A DNA stretch of 64,000 nucleotides from JAHBNG01 sp039028975. GTDB taxonomy: Bacteria > Chloroflexota > Anaerolineae > Caldilineales > Caldilineaceae. The position numbers and the translations under genes are program-made. Under the pieces are notes generated by a model. The model saw nothing but the letters and a program-made list of their open reading frames with translations, did no database searches and was not told where the DNA came from. Each line of letters starts with the position of its first letter. The stretch's first letter is position 1. Positions 40,701 through 48,969 of this stretch are shown in pieces. Location of the stretch: positions 62,001-126,000 of the forward strand of contig JBCCHB010000015.1 of assembly GCA_039028975.1 (NCBI GenBank), in the 5' to 3' direction.

Positions 40701-41657
40701 GAACTGTGTCGTGGTTGGCTCATTGAACGGGCTTGGAAAGTAGCCAGTGAGCGTTCGTGGGAAATGCTCGTTCTTGAGGGGATTGAACCTGAGGAGATCG
40801 TTGATGATGATGATTCTCGTTCCGTTTACCTACTGGAAAAGCTAGAGCCATTGGGATACGATCCCGAGCGTATTTTCGGCGATCCCTCTTACGCTCGCCA
40901 GTCTTGGCTCCGTGAATGGGTGCGTGAATTAGGATACGAACCAGATGCTGTTCTATCGCCAACTTACAATACCCACCGAACCACTGAAGAGTCCAATCGA
41001 TTATCTATTGAAATTGCTCTTCGAGAGTGGATTTTTTACCATGTAGATGCCTTTACCCGGGAAGAGTTAAGTGCCATGAACGAGAGTGAGCTATTTGAAA
41101 AGGCTGATCTAGTTAGTCGCCACACAGGTTGGCCACTGCCAACGACGGGTAAACAGCGACTCTTTGATGGTAAGAGCGGGGAGCCGTATGATTCGCCTGT
41201 AACGGTTGGTGTGACTCAGATGCTTAAGTTACATCACCTTGTTGAGGATAAGGTTCATGCACGCAGCACAGGTCCATATAGCTTGGTAACCCAACAGCCA
41301 TTGGGCGGTAAAGCTCAGTTTGGTGGGCAGCGCTTTGGTGAGATGGAAGTTTGGGCATTGGAAGCATATGGGGCGGCCTATACTTTGCAAGAGATGCTGA
41401 CGGTCAAGTCTGACGATGTCAGCGGTCGCGTTAAGACTTATGAATCGATTGTCAAGGGTGAAGAGATTCAAAGCCCGGGCGTGCCGGAGAGTTTCCGAGT
41501 TCTAGTGAAAGAGCTTCAGAGTCTAGGTTTGGCGGTTGAAGTGATCAACGAGAAAGATGAAGTCGTTCAATTTGGCAAGGAAGAGACCGAAGAGCGACTG
41601 CCCAAGCTTGGCTTCAGCCTAAATGTACCAAGCCCTATGAGCCGCAACCGAGAATAG
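37773..41657 (+). CDS. rpoB: DNA-directed RNA polymerase subunit beta
   Basis: Core RNA polymerase beta subunit of 1294 residues. Conserved regions are complete: [19 protein letters not shown], the rifampicin-pocket segment [63 protein letters not shown]-type [14 protein letters not shown] and the C-terminal [25 protein letters not shown]. Between FDGAKEYEI (F966) and RLFDGKSGE (F1131) about 165 residues lie where E. coli has about 26, so a ~139-residue insert is present. It is acidic and helical ([34 protein letters not shown]). The start is ATG 37773, with GGGG 8-11 nt upstream. rpoC follows after 170 bp. Confidence 0.98.
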   Translation: [1294 protein letters not shown]

Positions 41658-41663
41658 ATAGGC

Positions 41664-41735
41664 AGCCTGATTGACATGATACTCAGGCTCTGTATAAAGT
41701 AACGCTTTTTCTTTCGAGCTGGGGTGTTACTTTAT
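41664..41735 (+). promoter_or_regulatory. Two hairpins in the rpoB-rpoC spacer
   Basis: AGCCTGA/TCAGGCT (41664-41689) and ATAAAGTAAC/GTTACTTTAT (41694-41735) are perfect stems. No T run follows, so an RNA-processing or stability role is more likely than termination. Confidence 0.55.
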
Positions 41736-41827
41736 CACGATTGTCAGTAAACCTGAATGACATTGAGCGGTTGCTCAAGCCAAAGGATTAACGCCGAACT
41801 GTATTAGCAAAAATAAGGGGTGCGCCT

Positions 41828-44800
41828 ATGGAAGTTAGAAATTTTAATGCGATTCGCATTTCACTTGCCTCGCCAGAGCAAATTATGGAGTGGAGCTATG
41901 GTGAGGTAACAAAACCAGAGACAATTAACTATCGTACGCTTCGGCCAGAGCGGGATGGACTCTTCTGCGAACGGATTTTTGGCCCACAGAAAGATTGGGA
42001 ATGCGCTTGTGGTAAATATAAGCGCGTTCGCTATAAAGGAATTGTCTGCGATAAATGCGGGGTTGAAGTGGCACCAACCCGGGTCCGTCGTGAGCGAATG
42101 GGGCATATCGGCCTAGCATCACCAGTTAGCCACATTTGGTATGTAAAGGGAGTACCTAGTCGACTAGGCCTGTTGCTCAACATTAGTCCACGTCATCTGG
42201 AACGAGTACTTTACTTTGCTCAGTACATTATCACCAATGTAAATGAAGATGCCCGTAGCCGAGCGATTCAGCGGGCTGAACGGGAACTGGCCATGCGCCT
42301 CTCCCGAATAGATGGTGAAGTAGAAGATAAAGTTGGCGGACTCGAGGGCCAGATCGATGGAGCGCTAGCTGAATTGGATCAAGAAGAAGAAGAGGAGATT
42401 CAGGTTCTTGACGAGCGCATCACCCAAGATTCATCCCAAGTGATCAGTCAAGCCCAACTTCTTCAGGTTTGGGTTCAAAATAATAGTGGCGCACCAGCCG
42501 ACGAGGATAAGAGCCTGGATTGGGCTGATCAGATCGTGATTAGCAAAGGCGAGGCAGTGTCCGCAGACCACGAGACCCTAATTAACAATCTCGTTCAGGA
42601 TAAGTTAAATAGTCTACAGCGTGAATCTGACGAAGAAAAGGCCGATATCCGTCTATTGATCTCTGCCAAGCGAGATCATATCCGCCGTGAATTAGGTACC
42701 CAACTTGATGATGTACAGGGCGGCATCGATGAGCGTAAAGAGCGACTTCGCGAGCAGATGGAAGCCGATTTGGAAGATCTGAAAACCTTGGCTGAAAAGA
42801 CGCTGCTGACGGAGACCCGCTACCGAGAGTTGGCCGATAGATGGGGGAATGTCTTTACGGCTGGTATGGGGGCAGAGGCCATTCGTGATATTGTCGCCAA
42901 AGAAAATTTGGATAAGCTGGCAAAAGAATTACGAAAAGAGATCCGAACTACTCGCAGTAAGCAACGCCGTAAGAAAGCAGCCAAGCGCCTACGCGTTGTG
43001 GAAAATTTCCGTAAGAGCGGAAACCGCCCAGAGTGGATGGTTCTCACTACGCTACCTGTAATCCCACCGGAATTGCGCCCGATGGTTCAATTGGATGGTG
43101 GTCGGTTCGCAACCAGTGATCTGAACGATCTGTATCGCCGAGTCATCAATCGCAACAATCGTCTCCATCGGTTGATGGAACTGGGGGCACCAGATGTGAT
43201 TGTACGCAACGAGAAACGCATGTTGCAAGAAGCGGTCGATAGCCTAATTGACAATGGTCGCCGCGGACGTGCAGTTAGCCGTAGCGGCAAGCGCAAGCTT
43301 AAGAGCCTGAGTGATCTACTTAAGGGTAAGCAGGGCCGATTCCGCCGCAACTTGCTTGGAAAGCGAGTTGATTATTCAGGAAGGTCTGTGATTGTTGTTG
43401 GTCCAACCCTGAAACTGCATCAGTGTGGCCTTCCCAAAAAGATGGCACTAGAGCTATTCAAGCCATTTGCTATGCGTCGTCTTGTGGAGTACAACTACGC
43501 ACATAATATCAAAAGTGCCAAGCGAATGGTCGACCGCCAAAGCTCGGAGGTTTGGGATGTACTTGAGGAGATTTGTAAGGAGCGACCTGTACTGCTGAAC
43601 CGTGCGCCAACACTGCACCGTCTTGGTATCCAAGCATTTGAGGTAACATTAATTGAGGGAAGCGCAATCCAACTTCATCCTCTTGCCTGTTCGGCCTTCA
43701 ATGCAGACTTTGATGGGGATCAAATGGCTGTTCACGTACCGCTAAGTGAACATGCAGTCAAGGAAGCGCGAGAGCTTATGCTCTCAACCATGAACCTGCT
43801 CAAACCCAGTGACGGTGAACCGATCGTAGGTCCATCTAAAGCAATGGTTATGGGTGTCTATTATCTGACTGTAGAGGATCGCCCACTGCCACTTTTGAAT
43901 GGTTCAAACGGTTCAAACGGTTCTAATGGCACAAATGGTTCAAATGGCTCTAATGGTACCCATGAAGTTCAGTATCAGTGGAGCGAAGATTCCCTGCCAA
44001 CCTTCTCAAATTTTGATGAAGCAGAATATGCTTATACCATGGGTAAGATCAAGCTGAGACAGCCGATACTGGTTCGTTTTACCTCTAAATTTGATACCAT
44101 ATCTATTAATGAGCTGAGTCTTAGCGAACGAGTTAATGAGACGTTGGCAGACGTTAAGATCAACACCATTGGCGATATAATGGATTACTATGCCAAAGGT
44201 GAGTATAAGATGATAGATGCCATTCCTGGCTTTGGCCGTGCAGCTATGGATGAGCTTCGGGAAAGTCTGCGTGCCATGGGGTTGCTCGGGACTCAGTGGC
44301 CGGATAGACTTCTTCGTACGACGATTGGGCGCATTATATTTAATCGTGCTCTGCCCGAAGAGATGTGGTATATCAACGAGGTGCTTGACAAGAAAGGTGT
44401 GAGCATGGTCGTTGAACGTTGCTACAGACACTTAGGGCGTGAACTGACGGCTGAGGTAGCTGACAACATCAAAGATCTTGGTTTTCTCTTTGCAACTCGT
44501 TCTGGTATTACAATTGCAGTAAGCGATATCGAAGTGCCAGATACAAAGCCGGCAATTTTAGAGAAGACTAACGCCGAAGTAGACCGCACAGATCAACAGT
44601 ACCGACGTGGCCTTATTACAGAAGAAGAGCTTTACAATAAAAAAGTGGAGCTTTGGACCCGGGCTACTGATGAGCTAACGGAGGATGTAAAGTTGCTACT
44701 CGATCCAGTGGATGGGTTGGGGGCTATGGCCCAATCCGGTGCGACCAAAGGTGGTGTCAATACCGTTCGCCAGCTTGCGGGTATGCGTGGCCTTATGGCC

Positions 44801-46633
44801 GATCCAAACGGGCGAATCATCGAGCTGCCTATTCGATCTAATTTCCGTGAAGGGCTTTCCGCACTTGAATATTTCTTGAGTACTCATGGTGCCCGTAAAG
44901 GTCTAGCAGATACGGCTCTCCGTACAGCAGATGCTGGCTATTTGACTCGTCGCTTGGTTGATGTGGCTCAAGATGTCATTATCACGACCGAAGATTGTGG
45001 CACGCTTTCTGGCATCTGGATCTACCAGGACGAATCTGAGAAGATGGGTCAAACCATATCTATGCGGGTTGCTGGTCGTTTCCTAGCCGGAAATATTACT
45101 GACCCAGAGACAGGCGAGATCCTATTGGAAAAAGACTCACTTGTGAATGAGTCAGCTCTTTCCGCTATTGAGCGTCATGAGATCAAGCAAGCTTACGTAC
45201 GCAGCCCTCTCTCTTGTGAATCGCGCTTTGGTATCTGCATGAAGTGCTATGGTGAGGATCTGGCTCGCGGTGGTTTGGCAAAGATGGGTGAAGCCGTAGG
45301 CATTATTGCGGCCCAGTCGATTGGTGAGCCAGGAACCCAGTTGACGCTGCGTACCTTCCACACAGGCGGTGTTGCCGGTGCGGACGACATTACCCAAGGT
45401 TTGCCCCGTGTAGAAGAGCTGTTCGAGGCTCGGAATCCCAAGGGCGAGGCAGTCATTAGTGAAATTGATGGGACGGTAGATATCTTTTGGGAAGGTGAAC
45501 TTCGCATCCTAAAAGTGAGCCGTACGGATCTGAAAAAGCGGGACGTAGAGATTCCAGCCGAGTATGTTGTACTAGTGGCTGATGAGGATCGAGTCCAAGA
45601 AGATACTGTTATTGCTCGCCTTCCCGACGCAGAGATTCCTGATGCGATTCAAACCAAGGATGAAGACGGCGACGAGATCGAGACCGAAGGAATCATTGTC
45701 GCTGGCATGGAAGGTCAAATCTTCCTGGAAGTCAAGGAAGATAGTAGCGCGACGGCTACGATTCGTCGGGAAGATACGGAAGTTTGGGAGACAGAGATAC
45801 CTGCAAATGCTCGTTTACGTGTAGATAAGGCTGACAAAGTAACCGCTGGTGAGCAGTTGACCGAAGGGGCTAAGAACCCTAAAGAGATTCTCCGTATTCA
45901 GGGACGAGAAGCCTGTCAGCTTTACTTACTGGAGGGTGTACAGATTGTTTACCAAAGCCAGGGTGTGGGTATCCACGACAAACATATTGAAGTAGTCCTT
46001 CGGCAGCTTCTACGACGTATCTTGATCCGTGCGACAGGAGACACAGAGTTGTTACCGGGTGAGCTGATTGACCGCTTCCGTTTCGAGGACATCAACAATG
46101 CGGTCGTCGCTAAAGGTGGCAAGCCAGCCCGTGGTGAGCCTGTGGTTCTCGGTTTGACGAAAGCTGCGCTGAATACCGAAAGCTTCTTGGCGGCAGCTAG
46201 TTTCCAAGAAACAACTCGTGTACTGACCGATGCAGCCACTAAAGGTCAGCGAGATGAGCTGCGTGGCCTCAAGGAGAATGTGATCATCGGTAAATTGATC
46301 CCTGTCGGTACGGGTTTCCACTCAAGGCTAGAAGAAGCTGCACGTCTGCGCGAATCAGATGTTGACGTCGTTGAGGAACTAGAATTTGATGGTGACGAGT
46401 TGGGTGAACTGGAGATGACAGATATCGACTTCGGTGAGATGGATATGGCTGATATCACCGGAGTAGCTGAATTGGGTATGGAGCCATTAGGTGCTGGCAT
46501 CACCCTGAATGATGATGAAGATGGTGATGATCTGGATATCGACTTTGAGATGCTCGAAGAAGATGACTCGGAAGATGATAGCAATAACATCTCCAACGAT
46601 GTCGAGCTTGATATCAATATTGATTTAGAGTAA
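41828..46633 (+). CDS. rpoC: DNA-directed RNA polymerase subunit beta' with coiled-coil and alphaCTD-like inserts
   Basis: Core beta' subunit of 1601 residues. The N-terminal zinc site is C59, C61, C74, C77. The catalytic loop NADFDGDQMAVH has D627, D629 and D631. The bridge/trigger region (GVNTVRQLAGMRGLM, then AQSIGEPGTQLTLRTFHTGG) and the C-terminal SFQETTRVLTDAA are intact. Three additions stand out: an acidic/basic coiled-coil insert at about 150-325; an Asn/Gly/Ser linker at about 690-712 followed by a ~65-residue alphaCTD-like HhH domain at about 757-821; and an acidic C-terminal tail of ~40 residues. The second insert lies between KLRQPILVRF and TTIGRIIFN, where other beta' have only a short link. 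A terminator follows the gene. Confidence 0.98.
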   Translation: MEVRNFNAIRISLASPEQIMEWSYGEVTKPETINYRTLRPERDGLFCERIFGPQKDWECACGKYKRVRYKGIVCDKCGVEVAPTRVRRERMGHIGLASPVSHIWYVKGVPSRLGLLLNISPRHLERVLYFAQYIITNVNEDARSRAIQRAERELAMRLSRIDGEVEDKVGGLEGQIDGALAELDQEEEEEIQVLDERITQDSSQVISQAQLLQVWVQNNSGAPADEDKSLDWADQIVISKGEAVSADHETLINNLVQDKLNSLQRESDEEKADIRLLISAKRDHIRRELGTQLDDVQGGIDERKERLREQMEADLEDLKTLAEKTLLTETRYRELADRWGNVFTAGMGAEAIRDIVAKENLDKLAKELRKEIRTTRSKQRRKKAAKRLRVVENFRKSGNRPEWMVLTTLPVIPPELRPMVQLDGGRFATSDLNDLYRRVINRNNRLHRLMELGAPDVIVRNEKRMLQEAVDSLIDNGRRGRAVSRSGKRKLKSLSDLLKGKQGRFRRNLLGKRVDYSGRSVIVVGPTLKLHQCGLPKKMALELFKPFAMRRLVEYNYAHNIKSAKRMVDRQSSEVWDVLEEICKERPVLLNRAPTLHRLGIQAFEVTLIEGSAIQLHPLACSAFNADFDGDQMAVHVPLSEHAVKEARELMLSTMNLLKPSDGEPIVGPSKAMVMGVYYLTVEDRPLPLLNGSNGSNGSNGTNGSNGSNGTHEVQYQWSEDSLPTFSNFDEAEYAYTMGKIKLRQPILVRFTSKFDTISINELSLSERVNETLADVKINTIGDIMDYYAKGEYKMIDAIPGFGRAAMDELRESLRAMGLLGTQWPDRLLRTTIGRIIFNRALPEEMWYINEVLDKKGVSMVVERCYRHLGRELTAEVADNIKDLGFLFATRSGITIAVSDIEVPDTKPAILEKTNAEVDRTDQQYRRGLITEEELYNKKVELWTRATDELTEDVKLLLDPVDGLGAMAQSGATKGGVNTVRQLAGMRGLMADPNGRIIELPIRSNFREGLSALEYFLSTHGARKGLADTALRTADAGYLTRRLVDVAQDVIITTEDCGTLSGIWIYQDESEKMGQTISMRVAGRFLAGNITDPETGEILLEKDSLVNESALSAIERHEIKQAYVRSPLSCESRFGICMKCYGEDLARGGLAKMGEAVGIIAAQSIGEPGTQLTLRTFHTGGVAGADDITQGLPRVEELFEARNPKGEAVISEIDGTVDIFWEGELRILKVSRTDLKKRDVEIPAEYVVLVADEDRVQEDTVIARLPDAEIPDAIQTKDEDGDEIETEGIIVAGMEGQIFLEVKEDSSATATIRREDTEVWETEIPANARLRVDKADKVTAGEQLTEGAKNPKEILRIQGREACQLYLLEGVQIVYQSQGVGIHDKHIEVVLRQLLRRILIRATGDTELLPGELIDRFRFEDINNAVVAKGGKPARGEPVVLGLTKAALNTESFLAAASFQETTRVLTDAATKGQRDELRGLKENVIIGKLIPVGTGFHSRLEEAARLRESDVDVVEELEFDGDELGELEMTDIDFGEMDMADITGVAELGMEPLGAGITLNDDEDGDDLDIDFEMLEEDDSEDDSNNISNDVELDINIDLE
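44096..44290 (+). other. RpoA C-terminal-domain-like helix-hairpin-helix segment inside rpoC
   Basis: Residues ~757-821 of RpoC. Pattern: INELSLSERVNETL, then I-TIGDIM, then a charged helix, then PGFGRAAMDELRESL and GL. This lines up without gaps over most of its length with the RpoA CTD pattern (LELTVRSANCL, IGDLV, NLGKKSLTEIKDVL, GL). In RpoA this domain contacts UP-element DNA and activators. Whether it binds DNA here is unknown. Confidence 0.75.
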
Positions 46634-46685
46634 TTGATTTAGAGCAAGGGTAAGTTCGCCAGTAAAATAGCGTTTATTTGTCTAT

Positions 46686-46719
46686 AAAAGGGGTGGGGCC
46701 TTAGGCTCTGCCCCTTTTT
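46686..46719 (+). terminator. Rho-independent terminator of rpoBC
   Basis: AAAAGGGG (46686-46693) pairs with CCCCTTTT around a GC-rich inner stem, ending in TTTTT at 46715-46719. The run of A on the other side makes it usable from both strands, so it can also serve the convergent GNAT gene ending at 46747. Confidence 0.85.
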
Positions 46720-46746
46720 CGTTGGGAATAGTTTTTACCAGCCGAG

Positions 46747-47727
46747 CTAGGAGTGAGAGTGTGGCTTCTTAAGAGACTTGACCATCTGTAAGTATGAACG
46801 ATATTGCTTGAAGCCAAACTTTGCATAAAAATCTACCTGGGTGGTCCAATCAATCACGCAGCCATTGATGCCGTTGTTGTGCAGGCGGCGTAGCCCAGCA
46901 TCCAACAGCGAGGCACCAAAGCCCATTCCTCGCTCTGCCTGGCTTATGCCAATGGGACCCAATTGTCCCCAAGGCCTAGGCAGTTGATATGGATAAAAGC
47001 GTTCAACCGTGCGCTGAGAATCTTCAAAAGTGACTCGGCAGAAACCAGTGATTCCTCGCTCGGTCCAGAGCAACATATAGTCAGATATACGACCGCCTTC
47101 TGCCACAAACTGGTCAAACTCATTGTGCCAACGGCCAGGAAACTCCTGGGAGAGGAAAGCAAGCAATGCCTGCTCTTGGCCTGGCTGAGCCGGTCGGACG
47201 GCCCCCTCGACTTCTCGTAGGATAGATGGGGGAGAATATTTAGCTAGGTTTGCGGCCATATCCCACACCATATCAGCCTGGGCATAACCATGTCGAAGAA
47301 AGAAAGATTCTGTTCCTAATTCCATAGGCAAACCGGGGACAAACGGACGGAAATTAGCTCCCAACATTATTTGGTGACACCCTAGATCAGCTAGCCACCC
47401 TTCTGCCCATGCCAAGAGGGTTGTCCCAATCCCCTGCCGTTGAGTCTCTGGGAGCGTGGCAATGGCGCTGATCCATCCCCTATCAGATGGACCAGCTTCA
47501 TCATTGTCGCTAGTCATCACATCAAGTTTCGATGCAATGACAAAGCCCAACGGTTCCCCTTCACGCCAGGCAAACCAACCATTCTGAACTATGTTTTTGA
47601 TGGGCCGGGTTGAATACTGTACAAAGCGTGGTGACAGGGCCAAGGCTGGACCACAAGCTCCTGTCCACAAGCCAGCCATTGCCTCGCAATGAGTGGGGTT
47701 ATTGAAGTCAATAGGAGTGAGATTCAA
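46747..47727 (-). CDS. Tandem GNAT-domain acetyltransferase
   Basis: Protein of 326 residues with two N-acetyltransferase (GNAT) domains in a row. The first, about 1-160, has the acetyl-CoA loop PETQRQGIGTTLLAWAE. The second, about 165-320, has SQAERGMGFGASLLDAGLRRL. Both have the Q/R-x-x-G-x-G/A pattern, so both may bind acetyl-CoA, although in many double-GNAT proteins only one is active. The C-terminal VDFYAKFGFKQYRSY is also typical. The substrate is unknown. It is transcribed toward the rpoBC terminator. Part of a repeat-B left end lies just upstream of its start. Confidence 0.82.
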   Translation of the reverse strand: MNLTPIDFNNPTHCEAMAGLWTGACGPALALSPRFVQYSTRPIKNIVQNGWFAWREGEPLGFVIASKLDVMTSDNDEAGPSDRGWISAIATLPETQRQGIGTTLLAWAEGWLADLGCHQIMLGANFRPFVPGLPMELGTESFFLRHGYAQADMVWDMAANLAKYSPPSILREVEGAVRPAQPGQEQALLAFLSQEFPGRWHNEFDQFVAEGGRISDYMLLWTERGITGFCRVTFEDSQRTVERFYPYQLPRPWGQLGPIGISQAERGMGFGASLLDAGLRRLHNNGINGCVIDWTTQVDFYAKFGFKQYRSYLQMVKSLKKPHSHS

Positions 47728-47818
47728 AGTTTATCCTTTACGAACGAGAATTTAATAATTTGGTCACCTGACGGGGTCACACCCGAATGACGCACGCGAG
47801 TAATTTGTGGTTTATCCT

Positions 47819-47916
47819 TTAGGAACGAGAATTTAATAAAACCAAACGAAAGATCTCTCGAGTACCCGAGATGACAGGGTCGAAGTTTCGGGTTTTATTT
47901 GCTCTTGATTCCTTAG
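47819..47916. repeat. Interspersed repeat B, copy 2
   Basis: 98 bp, near-identical to 17990-18087. Outer arms AATAAAACC/GGTTTTATT and inner AGATCTCTCGAGTACCCGAGAT. A partial left end (ACGAGAATTTAATAA) occurs again at about 47743-47758. Confidence 0.8.
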
Positions 47917-47935
47917 TGTTTGTCCTATAGCCACT

Positions 47936-48664
47936 TCATTCTGTGGTCATCTGATTCATAAAACAGTGTACGCTGCCAGTGATGCCTCTGGCTACTCGAT
48001 ACCCCTGGCCGGATAAAAGTTCACCGTCCCCGCCCAAAAAACCCATTTCCAGAATAATTGCTGGGGTCTGCGGAGCCACACGGCGAAAGGCATGATACTC
48101 TAACATATCGTGGGTGAGCGTATTGGGGTGATAGGCCAGGCCAGTTTCTTGTGAATAAATCTCATTTAGACAGGTGAGAAAACGATCTTCTTGATCGGCA
48201 ATCGGGCTATTGACATAGCGGGCAGCTTTGAAGCCGCTGGCATCAATGCAGCTATCACTATGTAGACTCAGCAGTAGATCTGCTTCCAGGCCATTTAAGC
48301 GTTCATCGTATTCTTCTACTATGCTAACAGTGAAGCCAGAGCGGCCCAGTCGATCGGCGGTCTGTTCAGCTATCGATGCGTTCACTTCGACCTCTGTCAA
48401 GGTGATATGCCCGTCGGCCTCGGTGCAGATTGCGCCAGAGTCAAACCCGGCATGGCCACTGATTAATACAATGTGTGGTTGCTCGAGGTTCAGCCTATTG
48501 ATAGAGAACTCGTAAAGAGAGGCCAAGCTCGCTACCTCTGCTACAGTATCCCATGAAGGGATGTATTGGTATCGTTGGCCGATGATTAGAAAAATTCCTA
48601 ATACGAGCGCTGTACAGAAAGATAAGATGATCAGTTGAAGTCGTCGAACGGCCGAATATCTCAT
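47936..48664 (-). CDS. N-acetylmuramoyl-L-alanine amidase (Amidase_3-like), membrane-anchored
   Basis: Predicted zinc amidase of 242 residues, acting outside the cytoplasmic membrane on peptidoglycan stems. The N-terminus has a signal anchor (LIILSFCTALVLGIFLIIG, 11-29). The catalytic pattern reads ISGHAGFDSGA (H71), Glu at 91 or 93 (TEVEVN), SLHSDSC (H135) and ILEMGFLGG (E206), the zinc and catalytic order of the Amidase_3 family. The first motif is SGHAG rather than DPGHGG, so it is a divergent member. No SH3b or LysM domains are present. It may trim wall peptidoglycan near the division machinery, but genomic proximity to dcw genes is only moderate. Confidence 0.8.
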   Translation of the reverse strand: MRYSAVRRLQLIILSFCTALVLGIFLIIGQRYQYIPSWDTVAEVASLASLYEFSINRLNLEQPHIVLISGHAGFDSGAICTEADGHITLTEVEVNASIAEQTADRLGRSGFTVSIVEEYDERLNGLEADLLLSLHSDSCIDASGFKAARYVNSPIADQEDRFLTCLNEIYSQETGLAYHPNTLTHDMLEYHAFRRVAPQTPAIILEMGFLGGDGELLSGQGYRVARGITGSVHCFMNQMTTE

Positions 48665-48969
48665 AGTCTTACCTTGAGTGCAAGTTGTAAGATTCGCCTA
48701 TTAGGTGAATTGACAAAGCCTATACCTCAATATAAACTCATTCCAGATAGATGGCCAGGAAAAAGCTTGTCCCCATGACGATGTGGAACCTCCTCGCTTT
48801 TCGGAATTACCCAGAATAGATTGGACGAGGGGTGGGACAATGCTTTTCTGGTGAAATATACCTTTAATACAGTATATTTCTATACAGCAGTCAATTTCAA
48901 AACGGATGCTTTCCAACGCGCTACCAGAAAGAACAGGTAACCGTTTTGAAACGGATCTGAGTATAAAGA
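48665..48969. other. 305-bp divergent spacer with element A copy 5 and inverted repeats
   Basis: Contains element A (48746-48860), a hairpin GAAATATAC/GTATATTTC (48853-48880) and a perfect 11-bp inverted repeat TTTCAAAACGG/CCGTTTTGAAA (48895-48951) just ahead of the RodZ-like gene. The last could be an operator. No gene is seen. Confidence 0.6.
48746..48860. repeat. Interspersed inverted-repeat element A, copy 5
   Basis: Starts AGATAGATGGCCAGGAAAAAG and ends GCTTTTCTGGTGAAATATA. Interior CGGAATTACCCAGAATAGATTGG matches copies 6 and 8 closely. Confidence 0.75.
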
